Shown here: positions 24,777 to 32,409 of the stretch, in pieces
Layout: every line of letters begins with the position of its first letter
How positions within the stretch are numbered: position 1 is the first letter of the stretch
NCBI GenBank assembly: GCA_018648445.1
Contig: JABGRG010000032.1
Location: 1 to 39,731, forward strand
Length of the DNA: 39,731 nt
Reading direction: 5' to 3'
Source of the DNA: Rhodospirillales bacterium
Lineage (GTDB): Bacteria; Pseudomonadota; Alphaproteobacteria; Rhodospirillales_A; JACZKS01
Program-made: the position numbers and the translations under genes
The notes under the pieces: generated by a model
Databases searched by the model: none
The model's input: the letters and a program-made list of their open reading frames with translations, nothing else
Told to the model about the DNA's origin: nothing

Positions 24777-25024
24777 GGCTGGTCTCCCGACAAAAAACGG
24801 AATTTCAATGCGTTTAATTGTGAGATTCTCTGCAAAAAAAATCAACTAAAATGGAATCAATTTCGTGATGTGGGATAAAAGCAAAAAAATACTTAAAAAA
24901 CAACGATGTAAGAACTGCCGTTTCGCGGCAATAGTTTCCAATAAAGGTGGTTTTGTTGCGCGGCTTTGGTTACATTCTCCATAAGCGATAAGAAAACGCG
25001 ACATCATTAAAGGCATGAAAAATA

Positions 25025-25840
25025 ATGGCGAGAAAACCAAACGGGCGAGCCGACGGGCAGGCGTCCGCGGGATACGTCAAGTCTTTGGACAAGGCGTTGG
25101 CGTTGCTTGAGCAGATCGGCGAGATCGACGACGGGCTGGCGCTATCGGATCTGGCCCAACGGGCCGGACTGCCGCCGTCAACGGCGCACCGGCTGCTGAC
25201 CACTCTGGAACGGCGGCGCTTCGTTCAGTTCGACAACGCGACCCGCCGGTGGTGCATCGGGGTTCAGGCTTTCACCGTTGGCAGCGCGTTTCTGCCAAGG
25301 CGCGACCTTATTCGTTCGGCGTTGCCTTTCATGCGCCAGCTTATGGAAGAATCGGGAGAGACGACGAACCTGGCCGTGGAATCAAACGGCGAGGCAGTGT
25401 TTCTGGCCCATGTGGAATCCCACGAAATGATGCGGGCGTCATCGCGTCCCGGGTCGCGGGTTCCCTTGCACGGCTCGGGGGTTGGCAAGGCTTTGCTGTC
25501 CACCATGCCCGAACGCGATATTTCGCGCATTCTGCATAAACACGGCCTGCGCAGGCTGACACCCAACACCATCGTTTCGCCCGCAGAACTTCGTGTCGCG
25601 TTGGCCGAGGTGCGCGAAAACGGTTACGGCTTTGACAACGAAGAACATTCCTTCGGCGTTCGGTGTGTGGCGGCCCCCATATTCGACGAAAGGGGCGAGG
25701 CCGTGGCGGCGATTTCCGTGCTTGGCCCGACGGCGCGTATCAGTGATGAACGCATCGCCGATTTGGGCGGAAGGGTCCGCAGAGCCGCCCGCCTGGTCAC
25801 CGCTGAGCTTGGCGGCCATTCGGCGTCGTTTGCGGGGTAG
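25025..25840 (+). CDS. IclR-family transcriptional regulator
   Basis: This 271-residue regulator has an N-terminal winged helix (about residues 18-78: SLDKALALLEQI, LSDLAQRAGLPPSTAHRLLTTLERRRFV). A C-terminal GAF-like effector domain follows (TTNLAVESNGEAVFLAHVES, VPLHGSGVGKALLSTMPE, YGFDNEEHSFGVRCVAAPIFD, AAISVLGPTARI). It is divergent from gcl across a 248-base AT-rich gap. IclR members such as AllR control gcl-type genes in response to glyoxylate, so that role is likely here. I could not find a convincing palindromic operator. Confidence 0.92.
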   Translation: MARKPNGRADGQASAGYVKSLDKALALLEQIGEIDDGLALSDLAQRAGLPPSTAHRLLTTLERRRFVQFDNATRRWCIGVQAFTVGSAFLPRRDLIRSALPFMRQLMEESGETTNLAVESNGEAVFLAHVESHEMMRASSRPGSRVPLHGSGVGKALLSTMPERDISRILHKHGLRRLTPNTIVSPAELRVALAEVRENGYGFDNEEHSFGVRCVAAPIFDERGEAVAAISVLGPTARISDERIADLGGRVRRAARLVTAELGGHSASFAG

Positions 25841-25884
25841 GGCCGTTTGAGGCCCGCTGGCGCAGGTAACCGGGTTTCAGAATA

Positions 25885-25917
25885 AAAAAACGGCCGCCAT
25901 TCGCGGGGCCGTTTTTT
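25885..25917. terminator. Bidirectional terminator hairpin after the iclR gene
   Basis: AAAAAACGGCC (25885-25895) pairs with GGCCGTTTTTT (25907-25917) around an 11-base loop. The T-run on each strand makes it work for the iclR gene from the left and for the small minus-strand gene from the right. Confidence 0.85.
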
Positions 25918-26024
25918 CGAACGAGAAAAGCCGATGCATCCGGTTCGATCCGTTGCACGCGGAGGCTCCCGATCGCAGCCACATGCGTGCGCCGATCCGG
26001 AGTCCGCGCGAGCCTCCGTGCGGT

Positions 26025-26243
26025 TCAGGTTTCGGTCGCGTCGTTTCCGTTTCCGTTGCCATTCCCGTTTCTAAAACTGGTGCGCGTGGTGTCGAAGAAA
26101 TCCCACACCATCATCGCCAACACGCCGAAAATAATAATCCCCAGGGGCAACGCGCCAATCATGATGCCCATGCCGCCCAGAAACGCGACGGCCAGCGAAA
26201 CGGCCATAATTCCCGCAAATGCAACTATGATTTTTTTACTCAT
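26025..26243 (-). CDS. Small membrane protein with Gly-Asn repeat tail
   Basis: This 72-residue protein has two hydrophobic segments (about residues 5-24 and 27-48) and a short cytoplasmic-type tail, WDFFDTTRTSFRNGNGNGNGNDATET. The tail contains a GN repeat encoded by a simple ACGGAAAC-like repeat, which could vary in length by slippage. I recognise no family. It is on the same strand as the amidase, 61 bases beyond its stop, and before the bidirectional terminator, so it may be the last gene of that operon. Expression is unproven. Confidence 0.5.
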   Translation of the reverse strand: MSKKIIVAFAGIMAVSLAVAFLGGMGIMIGALPLGIIIFGVLAMMVWDFFDTTRTSFRNGNGNGNGNDATET

Positions 26244-26304
26244 CGGCTTTGTTCTCTTTTCGTTAGATTTCGTGAAAACTCGCTTGCTTCCCGTTTTAAC
26301 TCGA

Positions 26305-27663
26305 CTATTCCTCGGCCATATTTTCCTCGGCCAAATCTTCAGGGGCCAGGCTTTCCATCAGCCAGCGCGCGCATTGCAACACCCTGGCGTCGTCTCCCTT
26401 TGGGCCGACGATTTGTACGCCCACCGGCAATCCGTTCGATCCCTGCATCACCGGAATGGTTACCGCAGGCATGCCGCAATAGGTCCATAACGTGCAAAAA
26501 GTCGGGCTTCCGGTAGCGTCCAGTCCCTTCGGTGCCTCGCCCGTTGTCGCAGGCGTGATGATGGCGTTGAATTTCTCGAACACCTCGGCCAGCAGGTTGT
26601 TGAGAACATCTATGTGCTCAACGGCCTCGTTGTAGGCGACTGCTTTGTATTCCTTGCCCTCATCCAGCATTTCGCAAAGGACCTTGCTGATTTTGTCGCG
26701 GCCCTTCAACTCGTCGACCATGAAGTTCTTGGCCAGATCGGCCAGCATGATCGTTTTCTGCCAGCCGTGGGCGTAATCGAAGGTTTCCGAAAGGGTGACT
26801 TCTTCGACGCGTTCGCCCAGATGTTCGGCCAGTTCCTCGAATGCGCCGCGCAGGTCCTCGTCGGCCTGATCCCAGACCGGCGATTTGACGAACGCGAAAT
26901 CGGGATCGACCGGCGGTTCGGCGGCGGCCGTTTCGAGTAGCGTGGGCCGCGCGCTTGGGCGCATGGCCTTATCATTGGAATCGTAAGCCATCAGAACCTG
27001 GGCGATCAGCGCCACGTCGCCGACGGTACGTCCGAAAACGCCGATGGTGTCAAGCGGCGGTGATTGCCGCAGGACGCCGTGGCGTGAAACCAAACCATGA
27101 CTGGGCTTGTATCCGACCACGCCGCAATACGATGCCGGGCGGATCATCGAGCCGTTGGTCTGGCTGCCGACGGCCAGCGGAACCATAAAGGATGCCACCG
27201 CCGCCGCCGATCCGCTGGACGAGCCACCCGGGGTATGTTCCGGATTATGCGGGTTTTTCGTTTTGCCCGGCGAATAGACCGCCAGTTCCGTGGTCACCGT
27301 TTTGCCCATGATCACCGCGCCAGCCTGGCGCAGCAGCGCCACGACCGTGCAATCCTCGGTCGGTTGCCTGCCCGCGTGAAGGACGGTTCCGTCCTCGGTT
27401 GGCATGTCCTGGGTGTCGAAAATATCCTTGATTCCAACCGGAACGCCGTGCAACGGACCCAGCGGGAAGCCCGACTTGCGGGCGAGATCGGCCTGCTTGG
27501 CCTGTCTAAGCGCGTACTCCGGATCAAGGTAGGTCCAGGCCTGAACTGTTTCCTCAAACTCGCCAATGCGATCCAGGCACGACCGAACCAGTTGCTCGGA
27601 CGTAATGTCGCCCTGCCGGATGGCGTCTGCCGCCTGAACAGCGGTCATTTGGTGCAATGTCAT
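26305..27663 (-). CDS. Amidase signature family hydrolase
   Basis: This 452-residue cytoplasmic hydrolase has the Ser-cisSer-Lys triad: the Lys in GVPVGIKDIFDT (about residue 79), a Ser in TPGGSSSGSAAAVA, and the nucleophile Ser in GSQTNGSMIRPASYCG. The usual GGS before the nucleophile is NGS. The length fits the family, which cleaves amides of many small carboxylates. The ATG at 27663 starts MTLHQMTAVQAADAI after AGGAAGAG; the frame to 27702 adds non-family sequence. It lies 70 bases after dctM on the same strand, so the TRAP system may import its amide substrate or take up its acid product. The substrate is unknown. Confidence 0.88.
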   Translation of the reverse strand: MTLHQMTAVQAADAIRQGDITSEQLVRSCLDRIGEFEETVQAWTYLDPEYALRQAKQADLARKSGFPLGPLHGVPVGIKDIFDTQDMPTEDGTVLHAGRQPTEDCTVVALLRQAGAVIMGKTVTTELAVYSPGKTKNPHNPEHTPGGSSSGSAAAVASFMVPLAVGSQTNGSMIRPASYCGVVGYKPSHGLVSRHGVLRQSPPLDTIGVFGRTVGDVALIAQVLMAYDSNDKAMRPSARPTLLETAAAEPPVDPDFAFVKSPVWDQADEDLRGAFEELAEHLGERVEEVTLSETFDYAHGWQKTIMLADLAKNFMVDELKGRDKISKVLCEMLDEGKEYKAVAYNEAVEHIDVLNNLLAEVFEKFNAIITPATTGEAPKGLDATGSPTFCTLWTYCGMPAVTIPVMQGSNGLPVGVQIVGPKGDDARVLQCARWLMESLAPEDLAEENMAEE

Positions 27664-27733
27664 AACGTCTTTTCTCTTCCTGAACGAAAGGCCGCCGCCC
27701 AATAGGGTGCATGGGCGGTGACGTTTCTAAGCC

Positions 27734-29098
27734 TTAGTGGCCGCCATACAGATAGTCCGGAATGGCGGTCGCGATCTGCGGGAAATTATACAGCAGAATC
27801 ATGGCGATAAAGACCATCGAAAGGAACGGCATGCAGCCGCGGAAAATATCGATGAGCTGGATGTGCGGCGGCGCCACGCCCTTCAGATAGTAAGCCGCCA
27901 TCGCCATGGGTGGTGTCAGGAACGAGGTCTGCAGGTTCAAGGCCACCAGGATGCCGAAGAACAGCGGGTCAACCCCGAAGTGCGGCAACATGGGCAGGAA
28001 GATGGGAACGAAAATGATGATGATTTCGCTCCATTCCAGCGGCCAGCCCAGCAGGAAGATAATGATCTGCGCCAGAATCAGGAACATGACCGGAGACAGG
28101 TTCAAGCCCAGCACGAATTCCTGAATAAGGTCGTGCCCGCCCAGGTATGAGAAGACCGACGAGAACGTCCACGACCCAACGAACAGCCAGCACACCATGG
28201 CCGACGTGCGCATGGTCAGATAGACCGCTTCTTTCAGCCTGTCCCAGGTCAGTGCCCGGTATCCGATGGCCAGTACCAAGCCGCCCGAAGCGCCAACCGC
28301 GGCAGCTTCCGTCGGCGTCGCCAGACCCATCAAGATAGAGCCCAGCACACTCATGATAAGCAAGGCCAGCGGCACGAAAGACGTAACCATCATGTACATC
28401 AGCCGCGAGAACGGGATGTCCGTGTCTTCCTTCGGCGGTTTCGGCGCCAGACTGGGGTTAATCAGCGCCCGGCCCATGACATACAGAATGTAAAGGCTGG
28501 CCAGCATAACGCCGGGTAACATGGCGCCGGCATAGAGCTTGACCACCGAGATGGCCGCCGTGGCGGCATACACGATCAACATGATGCTGGGCGGAATCAG
28601 AATGCCCAGGCAACCACCTGCGCAAATGACGCCCGCCGAAAAGCGTTCGTTGTAACCGGCCTTGAGCAACGCCGGAAACGCCAGCAGCCCCATCAGGGTC
28701 ACCACCGCGCCGATGATGCCTGACGCCGTGGCGAAGATAGCGCACGTCAACAGGGCAGCCACCGCCATCGACCCCGGAACCCGCCGCGCGGCGATATTCA
28801 GGGTGTAGAACAACCGGTCGACGATGTTGGCGCGTTCAACGACGTAACCCATAAATAGGAACAGTGGAACAGCCACCAGTACGTCGTTGATCATCACCGA
28901 GTAGGTCTGATTGACCAGCAGATCGAAGACCCGGTTGTTGAATATATTGTGAAGACTATCAAACTGAGTGGGGGTCGCGTAGGCGTAGTAGCCAAAGCCG
29001 AAGCCCATGGCGACCAGGGTGAAACAAATAGGGAAGCCCAGGAGGATGACCAGGACAAATATCCCCAGCATGAAGATGGCAACTTCGGGGTCTGTCAT
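27734..29098 (-). CDS. dctM: TRAP transporter large permease DctM
   Basis: This 454-residue inner-membrane protein has about 12 hydrophobic segments and is the ion-coupled translocation subunit of a TRAP importer. Family marks include VAVPLFLFMGYVVERANIVDRLF, GCLGILIPPSIMLIVYAATAAISVVKLYAGAMLPG, and near the end NLQTSFLTPPMAMAAYYLKGVAPP. It overlaps dctQ by four bases (ATGA), so translation is coupled, and the amidase follows. The sequence leans to the large-solute branch seen with 2-oxo-acid or mannitol-type binding proteins. The solute is not known. Confidence 0.93.
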   Translation of the reverse strand: MTDPEVAIFMLGIFVLVILLGFPICFTLVAMGFGFGYYAYATPTQFDSLHNIFNNRVFDLLVNQTYSVMINDVLVAVPLFLFMGYVVERANIVDRLFYTLNIAARRVPGSMAVAALLTCAIFATASGIIGAVVTLMGLLAFPALLKAGYNERFSAGVICAGGCLGILIPPSIMLIVYAATAAISVVKLYAGAMLPGVMLASLYILYVMGRALINPSLAPKPPKEDTDIPFSRLMYMMVTSFVPLALLIMSVLGSILMGLATPTEAAAVGASGGLVLAIGYRALTWDRLKEAVYLTMRTSAMVCWLFVGSWTFSSVFSYLGGHDLIQEFVLGLNLSPVMFLILAQIIIFLLGWPLEWSEIIIIFVPIFLPMLPHFGVDPLFFGILVALNLQTSFLTPPMAMAAYYLKGVAPPHIQLIDIFRGCMPFLSMVFIAMILLYNFPQIATAIPDYLYGGH

Positions 29099-29769
29099 TG
29101 GGCGTCTCCCGGCTTCTCAACGAGTGCTTCGTGTTCGGCCAGTTCAGCTTCGAGTTCCTCGACGGATATTCCCCGGATCTGAGCCAATTCGGCCTTCATT
29201 TTGCGGTCATGTTCGACCTGATTTAGGATTGCGGTTTCCATTTCCTCGACATCATGGGCGCGCGGTGGCCACTTACCGTCCCGCAGGCACTGGATGCAGC
29301 GGATGACTTCGGCAATGCCTTGCAAGAAAACGACCGACGCGGCGATGGGAAGCAGCATTTTCAACGGATAGATCGGAACCCCGATCGGGCTGTTGATGCT
29401 GGCTTCTTTCCATCCCCATGATTCGAAGGCGTAATCGAAACCGGCGTAGGACATGGCAGCCATGCCCGGAAACAGGAAAAGGAACAAAAGGGTGATCTCG
29501 ATACCGGCCTGAATGCGCGGGGGCCAAAGCCGGTAAATGACGTCGCCGCGAACATGGGCGTCGCGCGAAAGGGTATACGCGCCGGCCATCATGAACATGG
29601 CGCCATACATTATGTAACTGATGTCGAAAGCCCATGCCGTGGGATCGCGAAACGCGTAACGCACGATCACCTCGTAGGTGGTGGCAAGGGCGAGAATGAG
29701 GATACACCAACCGAAACTTTTACCGGTCCATACGGTGATGCCCTCGATGAAGTCTAATAATTGTTTCAT
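29095..29769 (-). CDS. dctQ: TRAP transporter small permease DctQ with long C-terminal tail
   Basis: This 224-residue membrane protein has the four-helix DctQ layout (VWTGKSFGWCILILALATTYEVIVRYAFRDPTAWAFDISY, then YTLSRDAHVRGDVIY). DctQ proteins usually end at about 160-190 residues. Here a charged, helical tail of about 55 residues (residues 170-224) continues past the last helix and probably lies in the cytoplasm. It overlaps dctM by four bases and lies 110 bases after dctP, with a hairpin between. Confidence 0.9.
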   Translation of the reverse strand: MKQLLDFIEGITVWTGKSFGWCILILALATTYEVIVRYAFRDPTAWAFDISYIMYGAMFMMAGAYTLSRDAHVRGDVIYRLWPPRIQAGIEITLLFLFLFPGMAAMSYAGFDYAFESWGWKEASINSPIGVPIYPLKMLLPIAASVVFLQGIAEVIRCIQCLRDGKWPPRAHDVEEMETAILNQVEHDRKMKAELAQIRGISVEELEAELAEHEALVEKPGDAQ

Positions 29770-29814
29770 TGTCGTTCTCTAGGATAAGAGATGAGGGGTA
29801 TTGGGCGTAAGGAC

Positions 29815-29840
29815 GGGGTGACGCCAGCTGACGCCACCCC
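29815..29840 (-). other. Hairpin between dctP and dctQ
   Basis: GGGGTG (29815-29820) pairs with CACCCC (29835-29840), with extra pairing inside, and no T-tract follows. Such hairpins after binding-protein genes often stabilise the upstream mRNA so that more receptor than permease is made; that role is inferred here. Confidence 0.45.
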
Positions 29841-29879
29841 AAATCCTCGTGCTGGTAACAAACAAGTCAGCAATTCGGC

Positions 29880-31004
29880 CTAGAATCCCAGTTCACCCGG
29901 GAAGTAGTGGTCGAAAGCCGTCTTGTAGTCAGCCGCGTTAAGCAGATCATAGTACGCAACGCGATGCGACCATTCTTTCTGCGATTTCACGACCTTCGCG
30001 AAGAAGCCGTCTTTTTCAAGACGCTCAAGAACCGTGTCCCAGGCCGTGAGCTGGTCTTCGAAGACACCCTTCGGCGTCCTGTAGACGTTTACGCCCTTGC
30101 CCTTAAGCACTTGAAGGTCCTTGGAGTAGTTGTCCAGAGCCTTCGAGTAGTTGTTGGTGGACGCGGCTTCCGCCGAATATTCGAGGATCTTCTGCTGTTC
30201 GGAAGCAAGCGCGCCGAACTTGTCTTTGTTGAAGATGATCTCGAAGAATTCAGCTGCCTGATGGTAGCTGCCCAGCATGTAGGTCTTGGAAACGTCGGCG
30301 GCGCCGAAGCGACCGTCTGACGTCGGGTTGTTGTACTCAAACGCTTCGATCACGCCCTTTTCGAGAGCCGGCACGATTTCGCCGCCAGGAAGCTGGGTCA
30401 CTTTAACACCCATTTCCTGATAGACGTCGGCGGCCAAGCCCACGGTGCGATACTTCAGACCTTTCATGTCGGCCGAAGTTTTGATCGGAGATTTGAACCA
30501 ACCCAAAGGCTGGGTCGGCATCGGCATGCAGAAGAAGCCAACCGTGTTGAGGCCGAGCTTCGCAATCAGTTCCGCATACAGCTCTTTGCCGCCGCCGTAG
30601 TGAATCCAGCCCAAAATGTGGTGAGCGTTCTGACCGAACACGGGGCCGGTACCAAACAGCGAAGCAACCTTGCTTTTGCCATACCAATACACGGTCACCT
30701 GGTGACCGGCATCAAGCACGCCGCGATGGACGGCATCCATGACCTGGAATGACTTAACAACGGCGCCGGCGACCAGATATTCAATCTTCAGTCGTCCGCC
30801 ACCAAGTTCGTTAACGCGCGTCACGTAGTCTTCGGCGAATTCATTGAAAATATCGTTCGCACCCCAGGCACCCTGCATTTTAAGGGTAACAGTCTGGGCA
30901 CGTGATACGCTCGGCATTGCAACAGCGGCTGCTGCGCTACCCGCGACGACCGCACCTGCTTTAAGGAATTTACGGCGCGTCACTTTATCTTTCGTCTTCT
31001 CCAT
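29880..31004 (-). CDS. dctP: TRAP transporter periplasmic binding protein DctP (TakP-like), Tat-exported
   Basis: This 374-residue binding protein starts with a textbook twin-arginine signal, TRRKFLKAGAVVAGSAAAA, cleaved near SRA-Q. The mature part has the DctP fold, with WIHYGGGKELYAEL, MKGLKYRTVGLAADVYQEMG, and LPGGEIVPALEKGVIEAFEYNNPTSD. These blocks resemble the 2-oxo-acid receptor TakP and the mannitol-type receptors. The start at 31004 follows a perfect GGAGGTGA; the longer frame begins at 31043. The gene heads the dctPQM-amidase cluster, with the TTGTCGA repeats about 165-195 bases upstream. The substrate is probably a small carboxylate; the Tat route suggests folding before export. 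Confidence 0.92.
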   Translation of the reverse strand: MEKTKDKVTRRKFLKAGAVVAGSAAAAVAMPSVSRAQTVTLKMQGAWGANDIFNEFAEDYVTRVNELGGGRLKIEYLVAGAVVKSFQVMDAVHRGVLDAGHQVTVYWYGKSKVASLFGTGPVFGQNAHHILGWIHYGGGKELYAELIAKLGLNTVGFFCMPMPTQPLGWFKSPIKTSADMKGLKYRTVGLAADVYQEMGVKVTQLPGGEIVPALEKGVIEAFEYNNPTSDGRFGAADVSKTYMLGSYHQAAEFFEIIFNKDKFGALASEQQKILEYSAEAASTNNYSKALDNYSKDLQVLKGKGVNVYRTPKGVFEDQLTAWDTVLERLEKDGFFAKVVKSQKEWSHRVAYYDLLNAADYKTAFDHYFPGELGF

Positions 31005-31167
31005 TGTCTCACCTCCCCGTTGCGAGATAATCCATTGATGCAAGTTGGGATTCTACGTCCCAAGAAACACAACAACATTTTTTGGAGAATGTAGGTTTGG
31101 TGTTTTCCTACCTTCTAATGCCGATTGGTCTCCTCCTGTTTTTGTGCTCTCGGGCCGACGTTAGGAC

Positions 31168-31200
31168 GATTGTCGATTGTCGAATAAAAGGTCGACAATC
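31168..31200. promoter_or_regulatory. TTGTCGA repeat, possible third GntR operator
   Basis: GATTGTCGA (31168-31176) is repeated at once (31175-31183) and then appears inverted as TCGACAATC (31192-31200). The half-site TTGTC/GACAA is that of the sites at 1145 and 3009, although the spacing between inverted halves is 12 rather than 7. It is about 165 bases before the dctP start and would allow common control. No other gene is seen in 31005-31411; the gap otherwise holds the terminator and palindrome listed next. Confidence 0.5.
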
Positions 31201-31324
31201 ATCCACTGTGAGACACAGTCCTGCATTTTCGGCAGCACTTCAAGCCCTTTTATGAGTTTTTCGTAATCTGAAAGTGCGACGAAAATGCATTTCCTTCGTC
31301 GGTGTTTAGCCCCTTCGGATAGCG

Positions 31325-31363
31325 AAAAAAAACCGCAGGCCCACGCGATCGTTGGCCTGCGGT
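31325..31363 (-). terminator. Rho-independent terminator after the hydroxyacid dehydrogenase
   Basis: On the minus strand ACCGCAGGCC and GGCCTGCGGT form a perfect 10-bp stem followed by a run of T. It ends the transketolase-dehydrogenase unit and separates it from dctP. A second palindrome, GGCCCGGG-TTG-CCCGGGCC (31377-31395), lies between it and the stop codon. Confidence 0.88.
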
Positions 31364-31411
31364 CGAATAACAATTCGGCCCGGGTTGCCCGGGCCTGTTT
31401 CTGTCGAGGTT

Positions 31412-32371
31412 CTAGGCCACCCGGTCGCCGGGTTCCTTGCCTGCGAAAACCGCGTCCAGATTGTCCAATGCACGGAAACCCATGCCGTCGCGGGTTTCGC
31501 GCGTGGCGCTGCCGATGTGCGGCATCAGGAAGACGTTCGGCAACTCGCGGTAGCCCGGATGAATGTCGGGTTCGTTGTTGAAGACGTCCAACCCGGCGGC
31601 TGCGACCTTGCCCGATTTCAGCGCCGCGATCAGCGCGTCGTCGTTGATGACGACACCACGGCTGGCGTTGGTGACGATGGCGTCGTCGGGCAGTAGCGCA
31701 AGCCGCTCGGCATTCAACAGGCCCGTGGTTTCTGGTGTTCCGACGCAATGAATGGCCAGGAAATCGCAATGGGGAAGCAGATCTTCGGGCGTTTCGTGAT
31801 AGATCGCGCCTTCCTCCAGTTTCGCCGGCAGACGGTTGACGTCGTTGTAATGGATTTCCATGCCGAACCCGCGGGCACGCTGGGCGACAACCCGCCCCAC
31901 CCGGCCAAACCCAAGAATGCCCAGGCGTTTGCCGGTCATCTGAATGCCCACCATGAAGCTGGGGCTCCAGTCTTTCCACTGGCGGGTGCGAACCAGCGCC
32001 TCGCCTTCGCTGGCGCGCCGCGCCGCGCCCAACATCAGCATGATGGTCAGTTCCGCCGTGGCGTCCGACAGAACGTCGGGCGTGTTGGTGACGATCAAGC
32101 CCTTCTGTTTCGCGGCGTCCGTATCGACGTGGTCATACCCCACCGAAAAATTGGCGATGACACGAACGCTGTCAGGCAGCCGCGCGATCACGTCTGCGGT
32201 GAACTTTTCCGTATGGCAGGGCAAAATCGCGTCGACGCCCTGGGCGCGCTCGATAAGTTCGTCACTTGTATATAGAGCGTCGTCCGGGTTCAATTTGGCG
32301 TCATAGTCACGGCTCAGCCGTGCTTCGACGGCGTCCGGCAGTTTGCGGGTCACGAGCACCACGGGTTTCAT
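31412..32371 (-). CDS. Glyoxylate/hydroxypyruvate reductase-type D-2-hydroxyacid dehydrogenase
   Basis: This 319-residue NAD(P)-dependent enzyme has the Rossmann motif GFGRVGRVVAQRA (about residues 153-165). The catalytic Arg lies in TNASRGVVINDDAL, the Glu in FNNEPDIH and the His in MPHIGSATRETRDGM. It resembles the GyaR/GhrB branch, which reduces glyoxylate or hydroxypyruvate. It is only distantly similar to the dehydrogenase at 1237. The ATG at 32371 follows GGGAGACTGG; the frame to 32440 overlaps the upstream gene. It lies 38 bases after the AceE-like gene and ends at a strong terminator, so the two form an operon. It could work with Gcl products or with a hydroxy acid from the transporter. 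Confidence 0.9.
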   Translation of the reverse strand: MKPVVLVTRKLPDAVEARLSRDYDAKLNPDDALYTSDELIERAQGVDAILPCHTEKFTADVIARLPDSVRVIANFSVGYDHVDTDAAKQKGLIVTNTPDVLSDATAELTIMLMLGAARRASEGEALVRTRQWKDWSPSFMVGIQMTGKRLGILGFGRVGRVVAQRARGFGMEIHYNDVNRLPAKLEEGAIYHETPEDLLPHCDFLAIHCVGTPETTGLLNAERLALLPDDAIVTNASRGVVINDDALIAALKSGKVAAAGLDVFNNEPDIHPGYRELPNVFLMPHIGSATRETRDGMGFRALDNLDAVFAGKEPGDRVA

Positions 32372-32409
32372 CGATCCAGTCTCCCACTGTTTTTTGTTGG
32401 CCCCCTTCT

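Noticed and set aside
24777..25024. An IclR operator palindrome between gcl and the iclR gene
   Set aside because: GGAAT and ATTTC half-sites occur near 24800 and 24850, but no arm pair is symmetrical enough to separate from chance in this AT-rich gap.
25951..26020. Inverted GGAGGCTC / GAGCCTCC near 25961 and 26010 as an attachment site or element end
   Set aside because: The arms are only eight bases, 41 bases apart, with no nearby recombinase or target duplication.
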